A DNA stretch of 64,000 nucleotides from Pseudomonadota bacterium (GTDB lineage Bacteria > Pseudomonadota > Gammaproteobacteria > Burkholderiales > Burkholderiaceae_C). The DNA lies in contig JAUNTQ010000001.1 in NCBI GenBank assembly GCA_030538605.1, positions 1 to 64,000 of the forward strand, read 5' to 3'. A program made the translations under genes and the position numbers. A model generated the notes under the pieces. That model made no database searches. It was not told the origin of the DNA and worked only from the letters and a program-made list of their open reading frames with translations. Position 1 is the stretch's first letter. Each line of letters opens with the position of its first letter. Positions 1 to 8,132 of the stretch are shown piece after piece.

Positions 1-43
1 CAGTGATTCAACACGAAACCCCTATCGGGGTGTATGGAAATAC

Positions 44-295
44 TTGACCAGGACAGGCGACGCCGGGAGAGATCGCCTTGGCTTGGCGATCGTGGACCAA
101 GCCAGCGCATTCTTTGCGGATGAAGACGCTGTGGCCTGGCCACTGCGACTGCTGCGCGACATCGGGCTGGGCTATCTGCGCCTGGGACAGCCGGCCACCG
201 AGTTTTCCGGTGACGAGGTGCAGCGCATCAAGCTGGCGACCGGCCCGTGCCGCAACAAGGGCATGCGGCCCCGCCGCAGCGTCAGCCGGGGCTGA
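44..295 (+). pseudogene. UvrA-like protein, internal fragment (remnant)
   Basis: The frame reads VDQASAFF, then DIGLGYLRLGQPATEFS and GDEVQRIKLAT, which matches the stretch of UvrA-family ATPases (excinuclease subunit A or its paralogue) around the second ABC signature. The family signature is LSGGEAQR; here it reads FSGDEVQR, so the second glycine is lost. Homology stops abruptly near position 245, where the Walker B region should follow, and the frame ends at a TGA at 293-295. The open frame continues to the window edge, so the 5' part is not visible. This looks like a decayed fragment, not a working gene. A small expressed protein is possible but unlikely. Confidence 0.6.
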
Positions 296-1769
296 ATCGG
301 TACGACACCAGCCATTCCCGGTCGTTGTCCGCCACCAGCGGCTTGCCCGCGGGCGGAAAGGCGCGCTGCACGCAAAACTCGCGCGGGCACACGCGGCAGC
401 CCGGCCCGATGGGCACGGCCTGGGCGGGGCGACCCAGCTCCAGCTCATCGGCGTAGACCAGCTCGCGTGCATGGGCGAGATCGCAGCCCAGGCCAATGGC
501 AAACGACTTGCGTTGGGCCCGGAACCCGCCTCCGCCGTGCCGCTCAATGGTGCGCGCGATGCCGAAGAAGCGGCTGCCATCAGGCATCTCGACGGTCTGC
601 GTCAGGATGCGGCCCGGCTGGGCGAAGGCTTCGTGCACGTTCCACAGCGGGCACGCGCCGCCGTGGCGGGCGAAATGAAAGCGCGTGGCACTTTGGCGCT
701 TGGAGATGTTGCCCGCCTGATCGACCCGCACAAAGTAAAAAGGCACGCTGCGGCTGCCTGGGCGCTGCAAGGTGGACAGCCGGTGGCAGACCGTTTCGAA
801 GCTAACGTGAAAGCGCTGCTGCAACAGCTCCACGTCGTAGCGGCAGTGGCGCGCGGCATCCAGAAAAGCGCCGTAGGGCAGCAGCACGGCACCGGCGAAA
901 TAGTGCGCCAGGCCTTGGCGCGCCAGCGCGCGCGTGGCCTCGTCGGAGAAGCCGGCTTCGCGCAGCTCGGCATTAAAGGCGTCGGTGGCCACCAGCAGCG
1001 CGTATTGCGTGGCCATCTGAAAGGCTTGCTGCGCATCGCTCAGGTGCGGCGGTAAAGCCAAGCGCCTGCGGCGCGCGTCGTAGTGGCGCAGCAGGCCAGC
1101 GGCGCCGGGATCGGCCAGCGGCTCCACGCCCACGCCGCAGCGCAGCAGCAGGGCCTCGCGCAGCGCGGGCGCACGCTGCGCCGGTGTGAGGGTCAACTCC
1201 TGCACCAGCGTTTCGGCCAGGCGATCCAGCACGTCGATGTAGTTGTCGCGCCGGTTCAGGAAGTCGCGCACTTCCTCGTGCGGCAGCGGCGCTGTCCAGG
1301 CGGGGCGCTGGCCGGTGCTGGCGTCTTGCCAGTGCTCACCGTAAAAGCGGTCGATGAACTGGGCATGTTCGTCGCGCAGGCGCTGATGGCGCTGGTAGAG
1401 CGCCACGTAGGCTTCGGCCAGCTCGGGCGCTTGCTCGACCAGGCGGGCCAACTGCGCGGCATGCGGCGGCTCATGGCCCAAGGTGCGGTCGCTCAAGGCG
1501 GCGCCCAGCTCGGCCAGCAGCCGCTTGTCCTGCTCTTCGGAAAACTGCGCCACATCGCCGCCAAAGACCTCGGCCAGCTTGAGCAGCACGCTGGCGGTGA
1601 CGGGCCGTTGGTTGGTCTCGATCTGGGAGACGTAGCTCAGCGACAGCGCCAGCCGGGCCGCAAGTTGGCTTTGGTTCCAGCCCAGTTGCTCGCGCAGCCG
1701 ACGCAGGCGCGGGCCCACGAAGAGCTTGCGGCCAGAGGTGTCTGATTTCGCAGGATTTACAGATTTCAC
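282..1769 (-). CDS. XRE/ScfR-type short-chain acyl-CoA regulator
   Basis: Predicted DNA-binding regulator of short-chain fatty acyl-CoA metabolism. An N-terminal XRE helix-turn-helix (RLRRLREQLGW, QSQLAARLALSLSYVSQIE) is followed by a long region that in this family holds an IrrE-like (DUF955) domain and a C-terminal cysteine-containing domain (GPGCRVCPREFC near the end). Length (about 495 aa) fits the family (RamB/ScfR type). It is divergent from the mmsA valine/propionate genes, so these are the likely targets. No ATG precedes the HTH. GTG at 1769 is chosen because homologous sequence begins just after it; GTG at 1808 would add 13 residues. The start overlaps an inverted repeat, which suggests autoregulation. 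Confidence 0.85.
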   Translation of the reverse strand: MKSVNPAKSDTSGRKLFVGPRLRRLREQLGWNQSQLAARLALSLSYVSQIETNQRPVTASVLLKLAEVFGGDVAQFSEEQDKRLLAELGAALSDRTLGHEPPHAAQLARLVEQAPELAEAYVALYQRHQRLRDEHAQFIDRFYGEHWQDASTGQRPAWTAPLPHEEVRDFLNRRDNYIDVLDRLAETLVQELTLTPAQRAPALREALLLRCGVGVEPLADPGAAGLLRHYDARRRRLALPPHLSDAQQAFQMATQYALLVATDAFNAELREAGFSDEATRALARQGLAHYFAGAVLLPYGAFLDAARHCRYDVELLQQRFHVSFETVCHRLSTLQRPGSRSVPFYFVRVDQAGNISKRQSATRFHFARHGGACPLWNVHEAFAQPGRILTQTVEMPDGSRFFGIARTIERHGGGGFRAQRKSFAIGLGCDLAHARELVYADELELGRPAQAVPIGPGCRVCPREFCVQRAFPPAGKPLVADNDREWLVSYRFSPG

Positions 1770-1783
1770 AAATAAGCTGTGAA
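1765..1783. promoter_or_regulatory. Inverted repeat TTCACA-N7-TGTGAA, putative regulator site
   Basis: A perfect 6-bp inverted repeat with a 7-bp spacer sits at the 5' end of the acyl-CoA regulator gene. The same half site TGTGAA recurs at 1829 and 1853 in front of mmsA, and as TTTTCACA near 1802. The density of one motif in a divergent regulator/target gap suggests operator sites. That the ScfR-type protein binds them is inference. Confidence 0.5.
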
Positions 1784-1820
1784 GTGATTTGCAGCATTGC
1801 CTTTTCACACCCTTCAGCGC

Positions 1821-1860
1821 TTGATGGATGTGAAATGTGTGTATATATTCTGTGTGAAAT
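1821..1860 (+). promoter_or_regulatory. Promoter of the mmsA operon with TGTGAAAT repeats
   Basis: TTGATG (1821-1826) and TATATT (1844-1849) are separated by 17 bp, a good sigma-70 arrangement. Two TGTGAAAT direct repeats start at 1829 (in the spacer) and 1853 (near the expected transcription start), 24 bp apart. A regulator bound there would be placed to repress. GAGGAG follows at 1874-1879, 7 bp before the GTG start of mmsA. Confidence 0.6.
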
Positions 1861-1886
1861 TAACCGACCTGTCGAGGAGACAAGCT

Positions 1887-3395
1887 GTGAGCCGTGATGA
1901 CCTGCCCCGTGTGCCGTTGCTGATCAATGGTGAATTCGTCCAATCCAAGACCACCGAGTGGCGCGACGTGGTCAACCCCGCGACGCAGGAGGTGCTGGCC
2001 CGCGTGCCATTCGCCACACCGGATGAGGTGAACGCGGCCACCGCCGCCGCCAAGGCCGCCTTCAAGACCTGGCGCAAGTCGGCCATCGGCACGCGCGCAC
2101 GCATCTTCCTGAAATACCAGCAGCTCATCCGCGAGCACATGGGCGAGTTGGCCGCGCTGCTGACGGCTGAGCAGGGCAAGACGCTGCCCGACGCCGAGGG
2201 CGACGTGTTCCGTGGCCTGGAGGTGGTCGAGCACGCCAGCGCCATCGGCAACCTGCAACTGGGCGAGCTGGCCAACAACGTGGCCACCGGCGTGGACACC
2301 TACACCCTGCTGCAGCCGCTGGGCGTGTGCGCAGGCATCACGCCGTTCAACTTTCCGGCCATGATTCCGCTGTGGATGTTCCCGATGGCCATTGCCACCG
2401 GCAATACCTTCGTGCTCAAGCCCTCGGAGCAAGACCCGATGGTGACCATGCGCCTGTGCGAGCTGGCGCTGCAAGCGGGCATTCCGGCCGGGGTGCTGAA
2501 CGTGGTGCATGGCGGCGAGGACGTGGTCAACGCCATCTGCGACCACAAGGACATCAAGGCCATCAGCTTCGTCGGCTCCACCAGGGTGGGCACCCATGTC
2601 TACAACCGCGCCAGCCTGGCCGGCAAGCGCGTGCAATGCATGATGGGCGCGAAAAACCACGCCATCGTCATGCCCGATGCCAACAAGGAGCAAACGCTCA
2701 ATGCCCTGGCGGGTGCCGCCTTTGGCGCGGCCGGCCAACGCTGCATGGCGCTGACTACGGCGGTGCTGGTGGGCGAAGCCCAGCAGTGGATTCCCGAGCT
2801 GGTCGCCAAGGCCAAGGGCCTGAAGGTCAGCGGCGGCACGGAAAAAGGCGCTGACCTGGGCCCGCTCATCTCCTGCGCTGCCAAGAGCCGGGTCGAAGGC
2901 CTGATCGAGCGCGGCGTGGCCGATGGTGCCAAGCTGGAGCTTGATGGCCGCCAGTTGCAGGTGCCGGGCTACGACAAGGGCAACTTCGTGGGCCCGACGA
3001 TCTTCTCGGGCGTCAAGCCCGGCATGGCGATCTACGACCAGGAAATCTTCGGCCCCGTGCTGTGCCTGGCCGCCGCCAAGGACATTGACGAAGCCATCAA
3101 CTTCATCAACGACAACCCCAACGGCAACGGCACCGCCATCTTCACGCAGTCGGGTGCGGCAGCGCGCAAGTTCCAAGAAGACATCGACGTGGGGCAGGTC
3201 GGCATCAACGTGCCGATTCCGGTGCCGGTGCCGCTGTTCTCGTTCACCGGCTCGCGTGCATCCAAGCTGGGCGACCTTGGCCCCTATGGCAAGCAGGTGG
3301 TGATGTTCTACACGCAGACCAAGACCGTGACGGCACGCTGGTTTGACGACAGCACCACCGGTGCAGGCGTGAACACCACCATCAGCTTGAAGTAG
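1887..3395 (+). CDS. mmsA: CoA-acylating methylmalonate-semialdehyde dehydrogenase
   Basis: Oxidises methylmalonate semialdehyde (valine branch) or malonate semialdehyde with NAD+ and CoA to propionyl-CoA or acetyl-CoA, in the cytoplasm. The 502-aa product has the ALDH fold with the catalytic cysteine in [10 protein letters not shown] (Cys286) and the MmsA-specific CMMGAKNH in place of the usual ELGGK general-base motif. GTG at 1887 is preferred over upstream in-frame starts because GAGGAG lies 7 bp upstream and the product then aligns with family N-termini ([13 protein letters not shown]). First gene of a four-gene valine catabolic run. Confidence 0.93.
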   Translation: MSRDDLPRVPLLINGEFVQSKTTEWRDVVNPATQEVLARVPFATPDEVNAATAAAKAAFKTWRKSAIGTRARIFLKYQQLIREHMGELAALLTAEQGKTLPDAEGDVFRGLEVVEHASAIGNLQLGELANNVATGVDTYTLLQPLGVCAGITPFNFPAMIPLWMFPMAIATGNTFVLKPSEQDPMVTMRLCELALQAGIPAGVLNVVHGGEDVVNAICDHKDIKAISFVGSTRVGTHVYNRASLAGKRVQCMMGAKNHAIVMPDANKEQTLNALAGAAFGAAGQRCMALTTAVLVGEAQQWIPELVAKAKGLKVSGGTEKGADLGPLISCAAKSRVEGLIERGVADGAKLELDGRQLQVPGYDKGNFVGPTIFSGVKPGMAIYDQEIFGPVLCLAAAKDIDEAINFINDNPNGNGTAIFTQSGAAARKFQEDIDVGQVGINVPIPVPVPLFSFTGSRASKLGDLGPYGKQVVMFYTQTKTVTARWFDDSTTGAGVNTTISLK

Positions 3396-3501
3396 AGCGC
3401 GTTCTTGAGGGCTCTGCACCCGGCGGTCGAAACTGGCTCGGCTGCCTGGGTGTCGCTTGGGTTTTTGGCTTTCGGATCCACCAGACCGAACGGGCACAAC
3501 G

Positions 3502-4662
3502 ATGGACTTTGAACTGAACGAGGAACAGCGTGCGTTCCAGGAAGCCGCACGCACATTTGCCATCAGCGAACTGGCACCGCTGGCCGCCCAGTGGGACCGC
3601 GAACAGGTTTTTCCGCGCGAGGCCATTGCGGCGGCAGGTGAGCTGGGTTTTTGCGGACTGTATGCGCCAGAGCGCATTGGCGGTCTGGCGTTGCCACGGT
3701 TGGACGCGACCGTCGTCTTCGAAGAGCTGTCCGCTGTCGACCCGTCCACCACCGCCTTCATCACCATCCACAACATGGCCACGTGGATGCTGGGCACCTG
3801 GGGCAGCGATGCGGTGTGCGAGCGCTGGGGACAGGACCTTGCCAGCGGGCGCAAGCTCGCTTCGTATTGCCTGACGGAGCCCGGCGCCGGTTCTGATGCG
3901 GGCGCGCTGAAAACGCGGGCTGAAAACGATGGCGCGCATTGGGTCATCAACGGTGGCAAGGCCTTCATCTCCGGCGCGGGTGCCACCGACGTGCTGGTGT
4001 TGATGGCGCGCACCGGCGGCGCAGGGCCAGCGGGCATCTCCGCCTTCGCCGTGCCAGCCGATGCGCCGGGCATCAGTTATGGCAAGAAGGAACACAAGAT
4101 GGGCTGGAACAGCCAGCCCACCCGCGCCATCGCCTTCGACAACGTTCGCGTCGGCCCGGAGTGCCTGCTGGGCAAGGAAGGCGAGGGCTTTCGCATCGCG
4201 ATGAAGGGGCTGGACGGCGGGCGCATCAACATCGCCACCTGCTCGGTGGGCGCAGCGCAGGGCGCGCTGGATGCCGCGCGGCGCTACGTGCATGAGCGCC
4301 AGCAGTTCGGCAAGCCGCTGGCCAGCCTGCAAGCCTTGCAGTTCCGTCTGGCGGACATGGCCACCGAGCTGGTGGCCGCGCGCCAGATGGTGCGCCTGGC
4401 GGCCAGCAAGCTGGACGCCGGCCATCCCGAGGCAAGCACCTACTGCGCCATGGCCAAGCGCTTTGCCACCGATGCCGGCTTTGCCGTCTGCAACGAAGCC
4501 CTGCAATTGCACGGCGGCTATGGCTACCTGAACGAGTTTCCGCTGGAGCGGCTGGTGCGCGACACGCGTGTGCACCAAATCCTCGAAGGCACGAACGAAA
4601 TCATGCGCGTCATCGTCTCTCGCCGTGTGCTGCAGGAAGACGCGGGCGAGGCGATCCGCTGA
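3502..4662 (+). CDS. Acyl-CoA dehydrogenase, probably isobutyryl-CoA dehydrogenase
   Basis: FAD enzyme of 386 aa that introduces the alpha-beta double bond in acyl-CoA; ETF accepts the electrons. It shows the family motifs YCLTEPGAGSDAGALKT and GTNEIMRVIVSRRVL; the glutamate of LEGTNEIMR is at the catalytic-base position of the short-chain branch. Lying between mmsA and the 3-hydroxyisobutyryl-CoA hydrolase and mmsB genes makes isobutyryl-CoA the likely substrate; 2-methylbutyryl-CoA is an alternative. The ATG at 3502 gives MDFELNEEQ, the usual family N-terminus. The ETF-QO gene at 31-33 kb would serve the downstream electron transfer. Confidence 0.88.
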   Translation: MDFELNEEQRAFQEAARTFAISELAPLAAQWDREQVFPREAIAAAGELGFCGLYAPERIGGLALPRLDATVVFEELSAVDPSTTAFITIHNMATWMLGTWGSDAVCERWGQDLASGRKLASYCLTEPGAGSDAGALKTRAENDGAHWVINGGKAFISGAGATDVLVLMARTGGAGPAGISAFAVPADAPGISYGKKEHKMGWNSQPTRAIAFDNVRVGPECLLGKEGEGFRIAMKGLDGGRINIATCSVGAAQGALDAARRYVHERQQFGKPLASLQALQFRLADMATELVAARQMVRLAASKLDAGHPEASTYCAMAKRFATDAGFAVCNEALQLHGGYGYLNEFPLERLVRDTRVHQILEGTNEIMRVIVSRRVLQEDAGEAIR

Positions 4663-4726
4663 GCCGCCTCTTCACCATTTCCGGCCGCCTTGGCCTGCGG
4701 CGCATGCCACCACGAAAGAACGACCG

Positions 4727-5860
4727 ATGAGTGATGCACCTGTCCTGTTTTCCGAGATCACGACCGCCGGTGGACACCGCTTTGGCCGCGCCACGCTGAA
4801 TGCGCCGGGGAGCCTGAACGCGCTCTCGCTGCCCATGGTCGACCTGCTCGACACGCAGTTGCGCGCCTGGGCAACCGATCCGCAGATAGCCGGTGTCTGG
4901 CTCGACGCGGTGGGTGACAAGGCTTTTTGCGCCGGTGGCGACGTGGTGGGCCTGTACCACGCCATCAAGGCCACGCCGCCAGGCCAGGTGCCGACCGAGG
5001 CCGCTGCTTTTTTCGAGTGCGAATACCGGCTCGACCATCTCATCCACACCTATCCCAAGCCCTTCGTGTGCTGGGGTCACGGCATCGTGATGGGCGGCGG
5101 CATTGGTTTGATGGCCGGTGCCTCGCACCGCGTGGCCACCCTGAAGACGCGGTTGGCCATGCCCGAGATCACCATCGGCTTGTATCCAGACGTGGGCGGC
5201 AGCTGGTTTCTTGCGCGCCTGCCAGGCGGGCTGGGCGAGTTTCTGGCGCTCACGGGCGCTTCGCTCAACGCCGCCGATGCGCTGGCGGTTGAGCTGGCCG
5301 ATTTCGCGCTGCGGCACGAAGACCAGGGCACGGTGCTGCACGCCATCGAAGCGGCGGCCTGGCAGGGTGATGCTGGTGCCGACCGCGCCGCACTGAGCAG
5401 GCTCCTGCAAGCCAAAGCGTTGACGCCGGATGCGCTGCCTGCTTCGCCCGTGCGCCAGCACCTGGGCCGCATTCGCGAGCTGATGGGCAGGCACCAGCGC
5501 GTGTCCGATCTGGCGGTGGGCCTGAGTGCGCTGTCGCAAGACCCCGATCCGTGGCTGGCGCAGGCGGGCAGCGCCTTTGCCAAAGGCTCACCCAGCTCGG
5601 CCCAGTTGGCCCTGGCCTTGCAGCGCAGGCTGCGCCACGCTTCGCTGGCCGAGGTTTTTCGTCTTGAATGGCAGGCATCGGTGGGCTGCTGCATGCACCC
5701 GGATTTCCCCGAGGGCGTGCGTGCGCTGCTGGTGGACAAGGACAAGCAGCCACGCTGGCAACCCGCCACCCTCGACGCGCTGGACGAAGCGGGCTGGCAC
5801 GCCCGCGTGGACGCCCACTTGCAGCCGCACGGCGTGAACCCGCTTGCAGACCTGCGCTGA
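4727..5860 (+). CDS. 3-hydroxyisobutyryl-CoA hydrolase (crotonase superfamily)
   Basis: Predicted to hydrolyse 3-hydroxyisobutyryl-CoA to 3-hydroxyisobutyrate in valine breakdown. The 377-aa product has crotonase motifs: the oxyanion-hole segments KAFCAGGDVVGLY and GIVMGGGIGLM, then the HIBCH-type stretch MPEITIGLYPDVGGSWFLAR. Length is that of HIBCH rather than of a 260-aa enoyl-CoA hydratase, and a C-terminal extension ends NPLADLR. It follows the acyl-CoA dehydrogenase by 64 bp and precedes mmsB by 25 bp. No separate enoyl-CoA hydratase for the intermediate step is present in the run. Confidence 0.85.
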   Translation: MSDAPVLFSEITTAGGHRFGRATLNAPGSLNALSLPMVDLLDTQLRAWATDPQIAGVWLDAVGDKAFCAGGDVVGLYHAIKATPPGQVPTEAAAFFECEYRLDHLIHTYPKPFVCWGHGIVMGGGIGLMAGASHRVATLKTRLAMPEITIGLYPDVGGSWFLARLPGGLGEFLALTGASLNAADALAVELADFALRHEDQGTVLHAIEAAAWQGDAGADRAALSRLLQAKALTPDALPASPVRQHLGRIRELMGRHQRVSDLAVGLSALSQDPDPWLAQAGSAFAKGSPSSAQLALALQRRLRHASLAEVFRLEWQASVGCCMHPDFPEGVRALLVDKDKQPRWQPATLDALDEAGWHARVDAHLQPHGVNPLADLR

Positions 5861-5885
5861 ACGACATCACCAACGGAGACAAAAC

Positions 5886-6785
5886 ATGACCACACCTCGC
5901 ATCGCCTTTCTGGGCCTGGGCAACATGGGCGGGCCGATGGCCGTCAACCTCGCCAAGGCAGGCTACGCCGTCCACGCCTTCGATTTGAGCTCCGATGCCT
6001 GCGCCAAGGCTGCGGAGCAGCCGGGCGTGCGCATCGCCGTTTCGGCTGCCGAGGCCGCGAAAGAGGCCGAGATCGTCATCTCCATGCTGCCCGCCAGCCG
6101 CCATGTCGAGTCGCTGTATCTGGGCGAGGCTGGCCTGTTGCCCCAATTGCCCGCAGGCACGCTGCTCATCGATTGCAGCACCATTGCACCGGCGTCGGCG
6201 CTCAAGGTGGCGCAGGCGGCCGCTGCGCGCGGCGTGGCGATGATCGACGCGCCGGTCTCCGGCGGCACGGCAGGTGCCATCGCTGGCACGCTCACTTTCA
6301 TCGTCGGCGGCGACGCTGCGGCGCTGGAGCGCGCGCGGCCCGTCCTGCAAGCCATGGGCAAGAACATCTTCCACATGGGCGAGCACAGTGCAGGTCAGGT
6401 TGCCAAGCTGTGCAACAACATGGCCCTGGGCGTCATCATGGCGGTCACCGGCGAGGCGCTGGCGCTGGGCGTCGCCCACGGCCTGGATGCCAAGGCGCTG
6501 TCGCAGATGATGGCCGTCAGCACCGGCCGAAGCTGGGCCACCGAGGTGTGCAACCCCTGGCCCGGCGTGCTGGAAAACGCGCCAGCCTCGCGCGGCTACA
6601 CCGGCGGCTTCGGCAACGACCTGATGCTGAAAGACTTGGGTCTGGCCGTCGAGGCGGCGATGGGTGTGGGCGCGGCGATCCCGCTGGGCGAGCTGGCGCG
6701 CAACCTCTATGCGTTGAACAAGCAGGCCGGTCGCGGTGGCCTGGACTTTTCCAGCGTGGTCAAACTCGTCAGCGACAAAGCCTGA
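5886..6785 (+). CDS. mmsB: 3-hydroxyisobutyrate dehydrogenase
   Basis: NAD+-dependent oxidation of 3-hydroxyisobutyrate to methylmalonate semialdehyde, the substrate of MmsA encoded four genes upstream. The 299-aa protein has the Rossmann start FLGLGNMGGPMAVNLAKAG, the substrate loop DAPVSGGTAGA (residues 121-131) and the catalytic lysine in GQVAKLCNNM (Lys174). GGAG lies 8 bp before the ATG. Last gene of the valine run; a GC-rich hairpin without a T-tract follows. Confidence 0.92.
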   Translation: MTTPRIAFLGLGNMGGPMAVNLAKAGYAVHAFDLSSDACAKAAEQPGVRIAVSAAEAAKEAEIVISMLPASRHVESLYLGEAGLLPQLPAGTLLIDCSTIAPASALKVAQAAAARGVAMIDAPVSGGTAGAIAGTLTFIVGGDAAALERARPVLQAMGKNIFHMGEHSAGQVAKLCNNMALGVIMAVTGEALALGVAHGLDAKALSQMMAVSTGRSWATEVCNPWPGVLENAPASRGYTGGFGNDLMLKDLGLAVEAAMGVGAAIPLGELARNLYALNKQAGRGGLDFSSVVKLVSDKA

Positions 6786-6791
6786 AGGCGT

Positions 6792-6821
6792 GCACAGCCC
6801 CGGCGCAAGCCGGTGCTGTGC
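6792..6821 (+). terminator. GC-rich hairpin after mmsB
   Basis: GCACAGC (6792-6798) pairs with GCTGTGC (6815-6821), with an inner CCGGC/GCCGG stem and a gcaa loop. It lies just after the mmsB stop and just before the promoter at 6843. There is no T-run, so it may be a weak or Rho-assisted terminator or a 3' stabiliser. Confidence 0.4.
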
Positions 6822-6842
6822 GCACAATGCCTTCCAAGTTTG

Positions 6843-6871
6843 TTGCCGAGGGCTGAAAATGGCGCTACACT
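6843..6871 (+). promoter_or_regulatory. Sigma-70 promoter of a candidate small RNA
   Basis: TTGCCG (6843-6848) and TACACT (6866-6871) lie 17 bp apart, close to consensus for a GC-rich genome. No gene starts downstream before tRNA-Cys. The expected start is near 6878. Confidence 0.65.
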
Positions 6872-6877
6872 TTGCGT

Positions 6878-7021
6878 TTTTGCTGATCACCCCGGCAAGG
6901 GAAGTGATCAGGGAAAGCAAAGGGTTGGTGCATTGGTCTCTGACTCGCTTGCCATCCCAATTCGCCACTGGTCATCAGGCCGGTCGCAGCAAAGAAGGGA
7001 AGCCAGAGCTTCTTTTTTTTT
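6878..7021 (+). ncRNA. Candidate small RNA, about 144 nt, unnamed
   Basis: This gap between mmsB and tRNA-Cys has a good promoter upstream and a hairpin plus T9 terminator at its end. Near the 5' end TGATCAC (6884-6890) pairs with GTGATCA (6904-6910), extended by TTTGC/GCAAA across an internal loop, so a stable 5' stem-loop is predicted. There is no convincing coding frame. I compared it by eye with 4.5S, 6S and tmRNA features and recognise none. It could instead be a long leader of tRNA-Cys, whose 5' end lies 11 nt after the T-tract. Confidence 0.5.
6999..7021 (+). terminator. Intrinsic terminator of the candidate sRNA
   Basis: GAAGC (6999-7003) and GCTTC (7008-7012) form a stem with a CAGA loop, followed by nine T residues (7013-7021). 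Confidence 0.65.
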
Positions 7022-7031
7022 GTATCCATAC

Positions 7032-7105
7032 GGCGCGATAGCAAAGCGGTTATGCAACGGATTGCAAATCCGTCTAGTCCGGTTCGACTCCGGATCGCGC
7101 CTCCA
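7032..7105 (+). tRNA. tRNA-Cys (GCA)
   Basis: Cloverleaf with acceptor GGCGCGA paired to TCGCGCC, anticodon GCA at 7064-7066 in the loop TTGCAAA, TPsiC arm GGTTCGACTCC and an encoded terminal CCA (7103-7105). It lies 11 bp after a T-tract terminator, so its promoter is either hidden in the preceding gap or it depends on read-through. Confidence 0.95.
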
Positions 7106-7173
7106 CCTTTCCCCTGACCCATTTTTCGCCCCCGGCGCGGCGTAGCCGTCGGGGCTGCGACAATGCGCGTTGG

Positions 7174-7266
7174 GCCCCGGTGGTGAAATTGGTAGACACT
7201 GCGGACTTAAAATCCGCCGCTTTCCCGAAAGGGGGCGTGCCGGTTCGACCCCGGCCCGGGGCACCA
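7174..7266 (+). tRNA. tRNA-Leu (TAA)
   Basis: Class II tRNA with acceptor GCCCCGG/CCGGGGC, anticodon loop CTTAAAA (7206-7212, anticodon TAA), a long variable arm (CTTTCCCGAAAGGGGG region) and encoded CCA at 7264-7266. Confidence 0.95.
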
Positions 7267-7281
7267 GAGAAGGAAAACGCC

Positions 7282-7908
7282 ATGAGCCATGAAGATGCAC
7301 CTTTTGAAATTCACGTGCATGGCGACGTGAAACTGCGCGCCGATGTGGGCTTTGACGCCCTGCACGACGCGCTAAAACCCCTTTGGAAATACGCTGGCGC
7401 ACGCTCGCTGGCCGATGGCGCAGCCAGCCTGTACGAGGACGAGCCGGGCATCCGCTTCGATCCGCGCGAGCATCTGCTGCAGATGTGCTGGACGCTCAGC
7501 GGCGACGATGACTTTCGCCACCAGCTGGACGATCTGTGCATGAACCTGAATGAGCTGTCGGCTGAAGGCTCGCAGGTCGAGGTCACGTTCTACGACGCCG
7601 AGTTCGACGATGAGGATGAAGACCAGGGCCGCGAGTCGCGCGACGACTTCGTGCTGCTGTTCGTGGGCCCCACGCCGCAGGCCATCATGCAGGCGCAGCG
7701 CAATCTGCTGGTGGAGGACGTGGTGGCCCTGATGGAGCGCCACTTTGACGGTGCCGAGCTGGGCGGCGTGGTGGGCGAGATAGACAGGCTGTTCGAAGGC
7801 CGCTATTCGGCACTGACCAGCTCACTCGATCTGGGCAAGCCGCGCAGCCCCGGCAGCGGTGGTGCGCCCGGTCATGGCGGCGGTCGTCGGCCCCGTCATC
7901 TGCACTGA
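7282..7908 (+). CDS. Conserved acidic protein of unknown function
   Basis: A 208-aa soluble protein beginning MSHEDAPFEIHVHGDVKL. It has a strongly acidic centre (residues about 110-125: DAEFDDEDEDQGRESRDD) and a Gly/Arg/His-rich tail (GGAPGHGGGRRPRHLH). It resembles proteins I recall from Comamonadaceae annotated with a domain of unknown function (possibly DUF6806); this name is not certain. No catalytic motif, signal peptide or membrane segment is visible. The ATG lies 16 bp after the tRNA-Leu CCA with GAGAAGGA in between, so it may share the tRNA transcript. A palindromic repeat follows the stop. Confidence 0.75.
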   Translation: MSHEDAPFEIHVHGDVKLRADVGFDALHDALKPLWKYAGARSLADGAASLYEDEPGIRFDPREHLLQMCWTLSGDDDFRHQLDDLCMNLNELSAEGSQVEVTFYDAEFDDEDEDQGRESRDDFVLLFVGPTPQAIMQAQRNLLVEDVVALMERHFDGAELGGVVGEIDRLFEGRYSALTSSLDLGKPRSPGSGGAPGHGGGRRPRHLH

Positions 7909-7924
7909 GTCATTCGCGCTGTTT

Positions 7925-7988
7925 TGTATACTCCCCTATAAGGTGTCTGCCAGCGCCCGCCAAACAAGCGCTGGCGGCGTATACCCCT
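7925..7988. repeat. Palindromic repeat, GTATACCCC family, copy 1
   Basis: GTATACTCCCC, then CCAGCGC...GCGCTGG as a hairpin, then GGCGTATACCCC. A second copy lies at 14019-14081 with the same order of elements. It sits between the convergent ends of the acidic-protein gene and murI, where the hairpin could end transcription. Confidence 0.6.
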
Positions 7989-8132
7989 CCCTCTGATTTC
8001 TTTCTCATCCTCCCCATGTGGCAGCGGCCTTGGCCGTGATGGGGTTTCTGGCTGGGCGCGGCGAAGGCCGCCCCCACAGCCACCTGGGGGACTTCCTTTC
8101 AACGACGAAACGCTGAGACGATCGGCGCGCGC

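Noticed and set aside
1860..4073. A 737-codon minus-strand open frame over mmsA and the acyl-CoA dehydrogenase
   Set aside because: No family motif, His/Gly/Arg-rich composition, and fully overlapped by two well-supported genes.
6878..7021. 6S RNA or 4.5S RNA
   Set aside because: The 4.5S GGTCCGGAAGGAAGCAGCC core is absent and no long central-bubble duplex as in 6S RNA could be drawn by hand.
7032..7266. tRNA genes as integration sites of a genomic island
   Set aside because: No integrase gene and no direct repeat of a tRNA 3' end was seen in the window.
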